A stretch of DNA of 64,000 nucleotides from Paenibacillus daejeonensis DSM 15491 (GCF_000378385.1 NZ_KB899661.1:258288-322287); one strand, 5' to 3'; positions 34,672-46,294 are shown, counted from the stretch's first letter. Notes: a model not told the origin generated them from the sequence alone. Numbers and translations: made by a program.

Positions 34672-36873
34672 CTAATCTTCATAGGCCCTCTCTAGCGGCC
34701 GCATCTGATAATGCTCCTGTTTGCCGATACCGGAGTACCCTTCGCTTCGCAACTTACGAGCTGTCAGGAAGAGCCAGAGCTGACTGGCGATATAGATGGA
34801 CGAGTACATTCCTGCAAGCAGGCCAACGGTCATTGCGAGAGAAAATAGACGAATCGATTCGCTTCCCCACAACAGAATGGCAACACAAGCAAACAAAACA
34901 CACAGGATCGTATTGAGTGAACGGAGAAGGGTTTGGTTCAGACTCGCATTGACGAGCACGCGCAGGTCGTCGCGGGTTCTAATCGTGGCGCTCTGCAAAT
35001 TCTCACGAATCCGGTCAAAAATGACCACTGTATCATTAATGGAGTAGCCAATAATGGTGAGCAGCGCGGCAATGAACGGTAGATTCACCTCCAGCTGCAA
35101 CAGAGAGAACAAGGCCACCACGACGAATACATCGTGAACCAGCGTCACAATTGCCGCAGCCGCAAAACGCCGATCAAAGCGCACCCACACATAGAATAGA
35201 ATACCCAGACTGGAGATCATCACAGCCATGACGGCCTTGCGGGCAAACTCGCGTGCCATCTCCGGGTCCACCGTATTGGCCTCTACACTGACGCCTTGTC
35301 CCAAGCTGGAGGCAAAAGCCTCCCGCAGAAGATCAGCGTCTCCCGACTCCGGGTCCAATACACGATCAAAACGAAGGGACACCCGATCACCGCCCTCGCC
35401 CCCAACTGTCAACACGGACGGTTCATAGCCTGCGCTCCCTACAATGTGCTCCGCCTCCGACTGTGCCACGCCCCCCGGCACCAACAGATCGAGTGACGTG
35501 CCTGCCTTAAAATCTACCCCGTAATTGAGACCCTGCACAGCAAGACTCCCAATGCCAAGCGCTGCGATGACCAGGGATGCCCAGAAGATAACACGCGTTC
35601 TGCGAACAAAATCAAAGGTAAGCGCTGCCCTTTCCGACGCATTTGCAACGCTTTTTGAGCCCAGATTTGCTCCAAACCATCGCGTCTGCTGAACCAGGCC
35701 GGAACTGACCAACAACCGCAGCAGCCATTGGGACAGATACACATTGGTCAGGACGCTTAAGACGATGCTCAAGATTAGGGTAACAGCAAAGCCCTTGATG
35801 GCTCCTGAACCCAGCATAAACATAACAAGGCCAGCCACCAGTGTGGTGACGTTGGCATCCAGAATGGAACGCGAGGAATGCTTCGCGCCTTCTCTGACCG
35901 AAGACAGCAGACTTTTGCCGGACCGCAGCTCCTCTTTGAGCCGCTCATAGGTAATGATATTGGCATCCACTGCCATCCCAATCCCCAGCACAAAAGCAGC
36001 GATCCCCGGGAGCGTCATCGTCGCCTGCACCCAGTTGAAGCAGAGCATGAGCAGCCAGCTGTAAGTGATGAGCGTAAAACTAGCTACCAGACCGGGGAGC
36101 CGGTAGACGATAAGCATGAACAGCAGGATTAAGACTGATCCCACACCGCCTGCCCACAGAGTCTGCTCCAACGACTGGCTACCCAGCGAGGCGCCGACGG
36201 ATTGATTGTATTTCTCGGTCAGCTTGAGCGGCAGCGCCCCCATGTTAATAATATCCGCGATCTCTGAAGCTTCCTCATAAGGAAAATCCCCGGTAATCTG
36301 CATGATACCATTGTCCATAACTGCCAGCACCACCGGACTGGTCAGCACACGGTCGTCCAGCGTAAAGGAAATCGTCTGATGCAGCAAGCGGGCCGACAGC
36401 TCCTCGAGCACGGCCTTGTCCTTGACTTCAACTTGAATTGCTGGACGGAAGCCTTCGACCCGGACGACGACGGCGCCGCTTTCTTTGAAGTCCGTCCCCT
36501 GCAGCTCCACGGTCCCATCTGGTCCCAGAACCGTTAACTCCGCCGGCTTCTTCAGGAGCTCTCGTACCTTGGCTTCGTTGTCCACACCAGCCAGCCGTAC
36601 CCGGATGCGATTATCGCCCTCTGTCCAGATTTCAGGCTCCGAGGTCCCCAGCGCATCGACGCGTTCCTCCAGGCTTCTTGCGGTCTGGCGCAGGGCATCT
36701 TGCGTGATAGCACTCCCCTCCGCCACCGGATGCGCCTCATATAGAATTTCGAATCCGCCCTTCAGATCCAGCCCGAGCTTAACCTGGGACAGCACTTGCG
36801 GCATCGTCAGAACAATGACCAGGCAAGTCAACATGACTGTGAGGAAAAATGCTACGATTCGCTTCCTTAGCAT
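34672..36873 (-). CDS. secDF: SecDF fusion protein, probably accessory
   Basis: From ATG 36873 (GGAG upstream; a GTG at 36936 is the other option) the protein has 733 residues. The first half is SecD: one membrane segment, the DLKGGFEILYE motif, a P1 external domain and five more membrane segments with GIAAFVLGIGMAVDANIITYERLKEE (pieces GIAAFVLGIGMAVD and ANIITYERLKEE). The second half is SecF: GLNYGVDFKAGTSLDL and GYSINDTVVIFDRIRENL. SecDF uses the proton gradient to help SecYEG release exported proteins. It lies divergent from an SLH/collagen-like gene with a SecA2-like gene further on, which suggests service to that locus. A second SecD/SecF set elsewhere would confirm this. Confidence 0.92.
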   Translation of the reverse strand: MLRKRIVAFFLTVMLTCLVIVLTMPQVLSQVKLGLDLKGGFEILYEAHPVAEGSAITQDALRQTARSLEERVDALGTSEPEIWTEGDNRIRVRLAGVDNEAKVRELLKKPAELTVLGPDGTVELQGTDFKESGAVVVRVEGFRPAIQVEVKDKAVLEELSARLLHQTISFTLDDRVLTSPVVLAVMDNGIMQITGDFPYEEASEIADIINMGALPLKLTEKYNQSVGASLGSQSLEQTLWAGGVGSVLILLFMLIVYRLPGLVASFTLITYSWLLMLCFNWVQATMTLPGIAAFVLGIGMAVDANIITYERLKEELRSGKSLLSSVREGAKHSSRSILDANVTTLVAGLVMFMLGSGAIKGFAVTLILSIVLSVLTNVYLSQWLLRLLVSSGLVQQTRWFGANLGSKSVANASERAALTFDFVRRTRVIFWASLVIAALGIGSLAVQGLNYGVDFKAGTSLDLLVPGGVAQSEAEHIVGSAGYEPSVLTVGGEGGDRVSLRFDRVLDPESGDADLLREAFASSLGQGVSVEANTVDPEMAREFARKAVMAVMISSLGILFYVWVRFDRRFAAAAIVTLVHDVFVVVALFSLLQLEVNLPFIAALLTIIGYSINDTVVIFDRIRENLQSATIRTRDDLRVLVNASLNQTLLRSLNTILCVLFACVAILLWGSESIRLFSLAMTVGLLAGMYSSIYIASQLWLFLTARKLRSEGYSGIGKQEHYQMRPLERAYED

Positions 36874-36983
36874 GCGTAATCTCCGTCTCTTCCCAAAGTA
36901 GAATAGCTTCAATATACCATATTGTTCTTGAAACACCAGTGCTTAATATCCTCCCTCTTTCAAACATCCATATATTGGGACTG

Positions 36984-37017
36984 TGTTCAGTAAATGTTCA
37001 GTGACATATTTTATACT
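36984..37017 (+). promoter_or_regulatory. direct repeats and -10 box before the collagen-like gene
   Basis: TGTTCAGT occurs at 36984-36991 and again at 36995-37002, exactly 11 bases apart, one helical turn. TATACT at 37012-37017 is a good -10 box with no matching -35 box; the repeats cover that place. This is the layout of an activator-dependent promoter. Confidence 0.55.
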
Positions 37018-37046
37018 AATTTCAACATGCCAATTTTCTGCTATGA

Positions 37047-39248
<2,202 letters not shown>

Positions 39249-39264
39249 GGACAGGGAGCTGACC

Positions 39265-41103
39265 ATGTCTACCTTCAGCATCGTAATTCTAGCCCAGCAT
39301 GCCGAATTGCTGGACGCTTGTCTGACTGCCCTGAAACAGCATACGTCTAAACCTACCGAATGGCTTATTATCAATGATGGCAATCAAGAGGAGATCACTC
39401 AGGTCATTGCCCGTTACACCGATCCCAGCATACAAGTCATCGCCACCCCCTCCCTGGTCGGGGTGGCTACGGGCTACAACCTGGGGGCCGCTGCCGCCCA
39501 TGGCGAGCGAATCGTCTTCCTGCGCGATCACGTGACTGTTTCCGACGGCTGGCTTGAAGCGCTGTCCCATGGCCTCGACGAGCATCCCTTGGCGGCAGTA
39601 GCCGGCCCGCTCAGTCATGGCATCAGCGGGCCGCAACAGACGGAGGTTCCCGTGAAGGCCATTCTTCACTTACCCGCGGACCAGCGGCAAGCGTTTCTCT
39701 CCCGGAACGGTACGGTCAGCCGTACCTGGCGCCTCCTCAGCTTCCTGATGATGGTACGCAAAGAGAGCTTTCACGCCCTCGGCGGGTTTGATGAACGATT
39801 TGTTCTGGAATCTTACGAAGATGATGATTTTTGTTTACGGGCCTTAAGAGGCGGCTACGAGCTATGTATCGCGCACAACGCTGTCGTTACGTACACGGCG
39901 CCTCCCTCTTTGTTTCCTGAGAACCCGTCTTGGTTCGGAGAACGACTGGCGACGAATCGGCAGGCGGCTACGGACAAGTGGGGCGGGGATGTGATGACGC
40001 TGCTGATGCAGGAGACCCGTCCAGTTACTGTCAGCCTGTGCTTGATCGTCAAAAACGAGGAAGCCACGCTAGCGAACTGCCTCTCTAGCGTGGCGGACCT
40101 TATGGATGAGATTATTATCGTGGATACTGGCTCTACGGATCGCACCAAGGCGATTGCCGCGCAATTCAACGCCCGAATCTTTGACTTCGAATGGGTCCAT
40201 GATTTCTCGATGGCACGCAATTATGCCTTCCAGCAGGCAACCCAGGAATACATTCTGTGGCTGGATGCCGATGATATTTTCTTGCCGGAGGACCGGGAGC
40301 GGCTACATGAGCTTATTCATGCGCTCCCCTACCCTACCGACGCGGTCTCCATGGCTTACCATCTGCATCATGATTCGCAAGGCAACGTGGCGAGCAGCAT
40401 CAGGCGCAATCGTCTTGTCCGTCGCAGCAAGGGATTTCAATGGATTGGCTGGGTTCATGAATACCTGGAGGTTCACGGCAGCATGCTTGCGAGCGATATA
40501 GCTGTCACGCATAATCGTGTCCATGAAGCCACAACACGTAACCTGGATCTCTATGAGACACGGCTCCGTCAAGGCGACCGGTTCGGTGCACGCGATGTGT
40601 ATTATTACGCCAATGAGCTCTACGATCATGGCCGTTGGGAAGAGGCAGCCGAGCAGTATGAGCACCTGCTGACGATGTCAGACGTATGGATCGAGGATCG
40701 AATCGGAGCCTGCGGCAAAGCTTCTGAGTGTTATATCCAGCTGAATCGCTTGGACCAGGCACGACTTAAGGCCCTGCAATCCTTCGCTTACGCCCTGCCC
40801 CGAGCGGAAAACTGCTGTCGGCTAGGGCAGTCATTTTTGTTGGAGCAACGTTACTCTGAGGCAGTCCATTGGTATACGGCGGCTACACAGCTGACTATGC
40901 CCACTGACAGCCAAGCTCTCTTGATCCATGCCTGCTGGACATGGCTGCCCTACCTTCAACTGTGCGTGTGCTATGACCGGCTGGGTGAATATGCCCTGGC
41001 CTATGAAGCCAACGAGCAGGCAGGTACTTACCTTACCGACGATCGGCGGATCACGGATAACCGGGCTTATCTCAAGCAGCGCCTGCAGTCTTCGGGAGGC
41101 TGA
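39265..41103 (+). CDS. two-domain family 2 glycosyltransferase with TPR-like tail
   Basis: From ATG 39265 (GGGAG upstream), 612 residues. The first GT2 domain (about 1-230) has STFSIVILAQHAELLDACLTAL, LIINDGN and ERIVFLRDHV with a GGFDERFVLESYEDDDFCLRA region. The second GT2 domain (about 255-420) has VSLCLIVKNEEATLANCLSS, IIIVDTGSTDRT and the metal motif LWLDADDIFL. The C-terminal part (about 430-610) is made of TPR-like helices (WEEAAEQYEHLL, YSEAVHWYTAAT). It starts 16 bases after the collagen-like gene, so it probably adds sugar to that protein in the cytoplasm before export. Sugar type unknown. Confidence 0.85.
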   Translation: MSTFSIVILAQHAELLDACLTALKQHTSKPTEWLIINDGNQEEITQVIARYTDPSIQVIATPSLVGVATGYNLGAAAAHGERIVFLRDHVTVSDGWLEALSHGLDEHPLAAVAGPLSHGISGPQQTEVPVKAILHLPADQRQAFLSRNGTVSRTWRLLSFLMMVRKESFHALGGFDERFVLESYEDDDFCLRALRGGYELCIAHNAVVTYTAPPSLFPENPSWFGERLATNRQAATDKWGGDVMTLLMQETRPVTVSLCLIVKNEEATLANCLSSVADLMDEIIIVDTGSTDRTKAIAAQFNARIFDFEWVHDFSMARNYAFQQATQEYILWLDADDIFLPEDRERLHELIHALPYPTDAVSMAYHLHHDSQGNVASSIRRNRLVRRSKGFQWIGWVHEYLEVHGSMLASDIAVTHNRVHEATTRNLDLYETRLRQGDRFGARDVYYYANELYDHGRWEEAAEQYEHLLTMSDVWIEDRIGACGKASECYIQLNRLDQARLKALQSFAYALPRAENCCRLGQSFLLEQRYSEAVHWYTAATQLTMPTDSQALLIHACWTWLPYLQLCVCYDRLGEYALAYEANEQAGTYLTDDRRITDNRAYLKQRLQSSGG

Positions 41104-41107
41104 GCCC

Positions 41108-41836
41108 ATGCCCCAAGCTCGCCCACATGTAACGCTGTCCATGGTGGTCCGCAATGAAGCGGACCGTTACCTGATCGAGGCGCTGACTCGGCACCGGGCC
41201 TATATCGATGCTGCGGTCATAATTGACGATGCCAGCACCGACCATACCCCTGACTTGTGCGTGGAGCTCCTGCATCCCTTGCCCGTCAAGCTGGTCCGGA
41301 ATCCGGTGCCTTTGTTCCAGAATGAAATCCTGCTGCGCAAGCTGCAGTGGCAAGAGACCATCGCTACGTCACCCGACTGGATTTTGAACCTTGATGCGGA
41401 TGAGTGGTTTGAGGACCGTTTTGCCCTTGACCTTCATACACTCATGGACCAAAACCACACCGACCTCTACAGCTTCCGGCTCTACGATTTCTGGAATCGG
41501 ACCGCCTACCGGGAGGATCAGCTGTGGCATGCGCACGTAATTTACCGCCCCTTGCTGCTCCGATACCAGTCCGAATTCAACTATCGGTGGAAGGAAACGG
41601 CGCAGCATTGCGGCAGGTACCCCGACAATATTTTTGGATTGCCCAACGGCCTGTCCGACCTTCGAGTGAAGCATATGGGATGGTCCGACCCGCTGCACCG
41701 GATAAGCAAGTTTCAACGCTATATGAAGCTCGATCCGGAAGGCCAGTTCGGCTCGCTGGCACACTACTACTCGATCCTCGACGATCAACCCCGCCTCATG
41801 GAATGGGTAGAGGACGAGGTCCGCATCCTTCCATAG
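41108..41836 (+). CDS. family 2 glycosyltransferase
   Basis: From ATG 41108 (GGGAGG eight bases upstream), 242 residues. GT2 signatures are VTLSMVVRNEADRYLIEAL, AVIIDDASTDHTPDLC and the metal-binding WILNLDADEWFED. The rest (WRETAQHCGRY-type region, KHMGWSDPLHRISKFQRYM) resembles single-domain transferases found near spore-coat or exosporium glycoprotein genes. It begins four bases after the stop of the two-domain transferase and ends with a strong terminator, so the collagen-like gene and both transferases form one operon. Confidence 0.85.
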   Translation: MPQARPHVTLSMVVRNEADRYLIEALTRHRAYIDAAVIIDDASTDHTPDLCVELLHPLPVKLVRNPVPLFQNEILLRKLQWQETIATSPDWILNLDADEWFEDRFALDLHTLMDQNHTDLYSFRLYDFWNRTAYREDQLWHAHVIYRPLLLRYQSEFNYRWKETAQHCGRYPDNIFGLPNGLSDLRVKHMGWSDPLHRISKFQRYMKLDPEGQFGSLAHYYSILDDQPRLMEWVEDEVRILP

Positions 41837-41870
41837 TTGGATTTCAGCCTTTCACGCCAATAGACAGTCA

Positions 41871-41915
41871 AAAGGACCTCAGATCCCAACTAATTGTTGG
41901 TGTCTGAGGTCCTTT
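41871..41915. terminator. strong bidirectional terminator
   Basis: AAAGGACCTCAGA pairs with TCTGAGGTCCTTT, and CCAAC with GTTGG inside. A and T runs flank both sides. It separates the collagen operon from the convergent transferase/SecA2 operon. Confidence 0.92.
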
Positions 41916-41929
41916 TTGCAATTCTCTGA

Positions 41930-43282
41930 TCATGCTGTGGTTGAGCTCTGTTTCCCCAACATCGAGAGCAGTGCCTGACGGTTGGACAGCATCGTCGGAT
42001 GCGTCGGTTCCAAGGCCAAGCCGCGTTCATTATATTCCAACGCCCGCTCGGTTTCACCCAATTGGACAGAGCACACACACAACTGAATATAGGGCTTCCA
42101 CGTCCAGGAGCTCACATCCGATGAATGCTCCCAGTCTTCGGGCCTTGGCGTCCCAACGGCAGCGCGGAACCATGAAGCTGCCTCCTGCCAGTTGCCGCTG
42201 TCCATGCATTTGGAGCCCAGCCGGCAGTACAGCTCAGCATAGCGAAGCTCTTCAAGGGCATCTAGCAGCAACGTCCTGCCCCGCCCGACATCCCCTTGTC
42301 TTCCATAGTACGCATCCAGCGCCAAGACGACCTTCACTTGCTGCAGAGGCTCCCCCTCCCGCGCTTCCCAGCTTCTGAGCCATTGCTCCATCGCTGCTCT
42401 TTCATAGCCATAGGCGAGCATCGCTTCACCCCTGCTATGGGCATCTGCCGGCACCGTCAACCTTTGCTTCGGTTGTTGCGGAACTGCCCTATACTCAGCT
42501 GCTCCTGCGAGGTCCTCCTCCCGGTAGATATGGTAAGCCGGATAGGTCGTTTCGACAAAAAGGCCGATGCCCAGTGCCGCCGCACGTACGCAAAAATGGC
42601 GATCCTCTCCCCAATAGGTGAGGTTAGGAATCTCACGGAAATTGACCCCTCGCTCAATCGCACTGCGAGAAATGAGAGTACAGGCTCCCAAGCCGCCAAC
42701 ACTGTACAGACCAGGACTTCTTAGCTGAGCAAAAAATCGCTCCGCAGCCAACAACTTGTCCTCTTCAGACAACTCTAATTGACGCATGAGCGGATCATGC
42801 TCGTATTCCCCATGCACCCATACCTGCGGCATAGCCAGCGTGCCCGGCTGCCAGCTGGTCCAGTAGACCGTGCAGACAATATCTCGATCGGCTTGCAGCA
42901 GTTGGGATAACGTAGCCGGATGGAACAGCAGGTCCGAGTCTGCCAAGAACACGTGGGTGTAGCTCTCTGTCCGGCCCATTGAGAGAATCCGATCCTTCAT
43001 CGCCGCGACTTTCCATACGGTAGCCTCCCGCCACTGATGGGCGCCTTCCCCTTGTTGACCTTCATTCACCGGGTTAGCTTCTCGAATGACGCGTGTTCGT
43101 CCCGTCTTTCTTGAGAACTGAGCTAGGAGCTCTGAGGAGGCCGGATCCGTATTATCATCAAAAAACATATAATCGATCTCGTGCTCCGGCTGTTCCAGCC
43201 CCCGCAGCGAGTCAAGAAACAGCTTGAGAATGGTCGGGGTCTGCCTGATTGGACTGCCAATCAGAATCCGGGGCTTGGGCAT
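41930..43282 (-). CDS. glycosyltransferase with TPR-like C-terminus
   Basis: The 450-residue protein starts with KPRILIGSPIRQTPTILKLFLDSL, then MFFDDNTDPAS and a metal-type HVFLADSDLLFHPATL near 120, followed by CTVYWTSWQPGT and a GEDRHFCVRAAALG region, all as in GT-A transferases of the Anp1/GT2 kind. Residues about 320-450 are TPR-like (WQEAASWFRAAVG, ERALEYNERGLALEPTHP). Its start lies 71 bases inside the secA2 gene in another frame, with GAGG ten bases before ATG, so the two genes are translationally linked. The C-terminal TPR part resembles that of the transferase in the facing operon, which suggests one pathway. Confidence 0.82.
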   Translation of the reverse strand: MPKPRILIGSPIRQTPTILKLFLDSLRGLEQPEHEIDYMFFDDNTDPASSELLAQFSRKTGRTRVIREANPVNEGQQGEGAHQWREATVWKVAAMKDRILSMGRTESYTHVFLADSDLLFHPATLSQLLQADRDIVCTVYWTSWQPGTLAMPQVWVHGEYEHDPLMRQLELSEEDKLLAAERFFAQLRSPGLYSVGGLGACTLISRSAIERGVNFREIPNLTYWGEDRHFCVRAAALGIGLFVETTYPAYHIYREEDLAGAAEYRAVPQQPKQRLTVPADAHSRGEAMLAYGYERAAMEQWLRSWEAREGEPLQQVKVVLALDAYYGRQGDVGRGRTLLLDALEELRYAELYCRLGSKCMDSGNWQEAASWFRAAVGTPRPEDWEHSSDVSSWTWKPYIQLCVCSVQLGETERALEYNERGLALEPTHPTMLSNRQALLSMLGKQSSTTA

Positions 43283-45644
43283 CGGTCGTGTTCCTCTCTA
43301 CAATTGCGATTTTTAAAATAGCCCGCACGCTCTCCTCTTCAATCGAGGCTACCATGCGCTTGAACAGATTATGGCCTTCGCTCTCATATTCCTGGAGTGG
43401 ATCTTGTCCCGAATACACCCTCAGGTGAATCCCCTCCCGGAGCTGCTCCATATCCCGAAGATGCTCCTGCCAGTACTGATCCGCCATCCGAATCAGGGTG
43501 AAGCGCTCAAAGCTCCGACATGCCTCAGCACCAAGAATCGTTTCCCTGCGTTCGTAGAGAGACATGGCCTTCGCGGCTAACACCTCGGTCAGCTCTTCCA
43601 CTGACTTGCCCACTAGCTCCTCCCGTGTCACCATTGCTGGATCCAGAACCTTTTGTTCTGCGTAAGATACCAGCTTGTCCAGCTCCCAATGCTCAGGAAT
43701 AGCCGCTTCCGGGCAATAAAGGACCAACGCCTGCTTCAGGACCGAGTCAATCATTGCCTTCATGATTGCTCTGGTATCCCCCCCACGCAAGATATCCTCC
43801 CGGTCGCGATAGATCCGCTTGCGCTGACGGTCCAGCACCTCATCGAATTGCATGACCCGCGTCAAAGCCTCGAACTGAATGCCTTCGACGATATTCTGAG
43901 CCGTCTCAATGCTGCGGGTAATAAGAAGGCCTTCCAGTGGGGCCTGCTCGTCATAGCCTTGCTTCTCCAGCTTGGCCTTCATTGCAGCCGAGTCAAATCG
44001 CTGCATCAGCTGATCCTCCAGCGACAAGAAGAATTGACTCGATCCGGGATCACCCTGCCGACCTGCCCGGCCCCGGAGCTGATTGTCGATCCGCCTGCTG
44101 TCGTGGCGCTCCGTACCGATCACATGCAGACCACCGAGCTCCGCCACGTCCTCACCCAACCGGATATCTGTACCCCGTCCCGCCATATTCGTCGCTATGG
44201 TCACCGCACTCCGCTGCCCGGCCTCCCGAATAATCTCCGCTTCCTGCTGATGCGCATGAGCGTTGAGAACGCGGTGGGGAATACCCTTATCCGTCAGCAG
44301 AGTGGAGAGCCGTTGCGATTTCGCAATAGAGACTGTTCCGACCAACACGGGTTGACCCGCCGTATGCCGCTTCGCCACTTCCTCCGTTACCGCGCCGTAC
44401 TTGGCCGCCTCCGTCTTGAAGATGACATCTGGCAGGTCACGACGAATGTTTGGCCGGTGGGTAGGGAGCGTCACGACCTGCAAGCCGTATACTCTGCGGA
44501 ATTCGTCTGCATCCGTACGTGCCGTACCGGTCATGCCAGCGATCCGTGGATACATTCGGAAATAATGCTGCAAGGTAATCGCCGCATGGGTCATGCTCTC
44601 TGCATGCAGTTGGAGACCTTCCTTCGCTTCAATCGCCTGATGCAGCCCGTCACTGTAACGCCGTCCGTCCATCAGCCGCCCAGTATGCTCATCCACCAGG
44701 ACAATCTCCTCGTTCTTGACCACATAATCTACGTCCCGGCGCAACATATGATGGGCTCGCAGCGCTTGATTAATATGATGATTAATCAGAACATGATCCT
44801 CCGAGAACAGATTATCAATGCCAAAGTACTCCTCCGCATGGCGTACGCTGGTCTCGGTCAGTACAATCGCGTTCAGATGCGGATCTACGTTAAATCCCGA
44901 CTCTGCCCGCAGGGTAGCGGCGAACAGATTGGCGCGGAAATAATGCTCCGTGCTCTGCCGGGCACGGCCAGATATGATAAGCGGGGTCCGCACCTCATCG
45001 ATCAGAATGGAATCCACCTCGTCAATGAGTGCATAGTAGAGCGGTCGCTGGACCGTCATCTCATCGAGCACCGCCAAGTGATCATGCAAATAATCAAACC
45101 CGAACTCGCTCGATGTGCCATACGTAATATCGCAGGCATAGGCCAGACGCCGCTCCTCGCGGCTCATCCCTTTGACAACACAGCCCGCAGAGAGACCAAG
45201 ATAACGGAAAATGTCTCCCATCATTCCGCAATCGCGCTGGGCCAGATAATCATTCACAGTAGCGACATGCACGCCCTTGCCTGTCAGCGCATGCAGATAC
45301 ACCGGCAGCGTGCCAGTCAACGTCTTGCCCTCGCCGGTCTGCATCTCCGCAATATGTCCCTCGGCTAACGCAACCCCGCCCATCAGCTGCACACGAAAAT
45401 GCCGTTCTCCCAACACTCGATGGGCTGCTTCGCGGACAACGGCAAAGGCCTCGGGGATCAAGGATGTAAGTGAGGCGCCATTTTGGAGTTGCCCACGAAA
45501 TCCTTCACTCTTCGCTCGCAGTTCTCCAGCCTGAAGCACCGATAGGTCTTGAGCATAAGCCTCGATTCGATCTGCCACCTGTCCCAGCCGCCGAATCTCG
45601 CGCGCCTGATTGTCCTCAAACATCTGTTTAACTCTTCCGAGCAT
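43212..45644 (-). CDS. secA2: SecA ATPase, probably accessory SecA2
   Basis: The 810-residue protein has all SecA motor parts: Walker A MQTGEGKT at 101-108, the preprotein cross-linking domain, DEVD at 208-211, VGTVSIAKSQRLS, TNMAGRGTDIRLG and LRGRAGRQGDPG, and helical wing/scaffold regions. It lacks the C-terminal Cys-x-Cys...Cys-His zinc motif that housekeeping Bacillus-type SecA uses for SecB/lipid contact, and ends in a polar tail. It shares an operon with a glycosyltransferase and sits next to a glycosylated-type surface protein gene, as in the SecA2 loci of streptococci and the SLH-linked SecA2 of Bacillus anthracis. A second secA in the genome would confirm the call. AAAGGA lies eight bases before ATG; TATAAT at 45681-45676 (minus). 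Confidence 0.85.
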   Translation of the reverse strand: MLGRVKQMFEDNQAREIRRLGQVADRIEAYAQDLSVLQAGELRAKSEGFRGQLQNGASLTSLIPEAFAVVREAAHRVLGERHFRVQLMGGVALAEGHIAEMQTGEGKTLTGTLPVYLHALTGKGVHVATVNDYLAQRDCGMMGDIFRYLGLSAGCVVKGMSREERRLAYACDITYGTSSEFGFDYLHDHLAVLDEMTVQRPLYYALIDEVDSILIDEVRTPLIISGRARQSTEHYFRANLFAATLRAESGFNVDPHLNAIVLTETSVRHAEEYFGIDNLFSEDHVLINHHINQALRAHHMLRRDVDYVVKNEEIVLVDEHTGRLMDGRRYSDGLHQAIEAKEGLQLHAESMTHAAITLQHYFRMYPRIAGMTGTARTDADEFRRVYGLQVVTLPTHRPNIRRDLPDVIFKTEAAKYGAVTEEVAKRHTAGQPVLVGTVSIAKSQRLSTLLTDKGIPHRVLNAHAHQQEAEIIREAGQRSAVTIATNMAGRGTDIRLGEDVAELGGLHVIGTERHDSRRIDNQLRGRAGRQGDPGSSQFFLSLEDQLMQRFDSAAMKAKLEKQGYDEQAPLEGLLITRSIETAQNIVEGIQFEALTRVMQFDEVLDRQRKRIYRDREDILRGGDTRAIMKAMIDSVLKQALVLYCPEAAIPEHWELDKLVSYAEQKVLDPAMVTREELVGKSVEELTEVLAAKAMSLYERRETILGAEACRSFERFTLIRMADQYWQEHLRDMEQLREGIHLRVYSGQDPLQEYESEGHNLFKRMVASIEEESVRAILKIAIVERNTTDAQAPDSDWQSNQADPDHSQAVS

Positions 45645-45727
45645 GGTATCGATCCTTTCTGATCGTCGTTCTCCAATTATACCATTTTTTTCTGATTAGT
45701 AGCCTAAAAAACAGGACACCAACGGTA

Positions 45728-45736
45728 TGATATAAT
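45728..45736 (+). promoter_or_regulatory. extended -10 (TGATATAAT) of the 28-residue gene
   Basis: TGATATAAT is a perfect extended -10 box with no clear -35. It lies about 50 bases from the secA2 -10 box on the other strand, so the two promoters are back to back. About 85 bases of leader follow before the ribosome site. Confidence 0.55.
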
Positions 45737-45830
45737 TAGGAAAATCAAGGAAGCGGCAGGTGATGAACACCAGACAACCAAGCCCTTCCGAACACAATGG
45801 AAGACCGACTGTATGGAAAGGAGGGTAATC

Positions 45831-45917
45831 ATGAAAAAGCTGAAATACGCACTGATTTTCTTTGCAGGTATGCTTACCTATTTCCTCATCTCGACCATTC
45901 TTACTCAGTCCTCTTAG
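45831..45917 (+). CDS. 28-residue membrane peptide
   Basis: A short gene beginning MKKLKYALIFF and ending TILTQSS, with a stop at 45915. It has an excellent ribosome site (GGAAAGGAGG, six bases before ATG) and its own extended -10. The peptide is one lysine-led hydrophobic helix with Thr/Ser at the end, suited to span the membrane once. It does not look like a toxin with charged tail. It is divergent from secA2 and directly before the 51-bp array D. Function unknown; a small membrane regulator or part of the Sec locus are possibilities. Confidence 0.6.
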   Translation: MKKLKYALIFFAGMLTYFLISTILTQSS

Positions 45918-46019
45918 AGGATGGCTCGTTTGCTGGAATCACTTATGGAGCGTGCCCCCCTATGCCCGGTACCAAAGTACGCCGATGCCGCTAATGCTTG
46001 CCACGCTCTCCTTATTGGA

Positions 46020-46285
46020 GGCTGGCAGGGCGCATACGGGTGCTGCAACGAAAGAAACTTTACTTGGAGACGCTGGCGAGACGCATTCGCGAGCTGCAAC
46101 GAAAGAAACTTTACTTGGAGACGCTTGTGGGGCGCATTCGCGAGCCGCAACGAAAGAAACTTTACTTAGAGACGCTGACGGGGCGCATACGGGAGCTGCA
46201 ACGAAAGAAACTTTACTTAGAGACGCTGGCGAGGCGCATACGGGTGCTGCAACGAAAGAAATTTTACTTAGGATGCCTGCTCCAG
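46020..46285. repeat. 51-bp tandem repeat, array D (5 copies)
   Basis: AACGAAAGAAACTTTACTT begins at 46047, 46098, 46149, 46200 and 46251, exactly 51 bases apart each time. The second part of each unit, GGCGCATACGGG-type followed by AGCTGC, is more variable. Because 51 is divisible by three, several frames stay open across the array, but no frame has a start with a ribosome site. It lies between the 28-residue gene and the terminator of the sugar-binding lipoprotein gene. Confidence 0.9.
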
Positions 46286-46294
46286 CCTGCAACG

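Noticed and set aside
43653..45368. A 571-residue gene opposite secA2
   Set aside because: It is a shadow frame of the high-GC secA2 gene, with no family similarity and no ribosome site.
46020..46285. A CRISPR array
   Set aside because: The repeats are contiguous with no unique spacers, and no cas gene is near. The variable half of each unit is still clearly related between copies.
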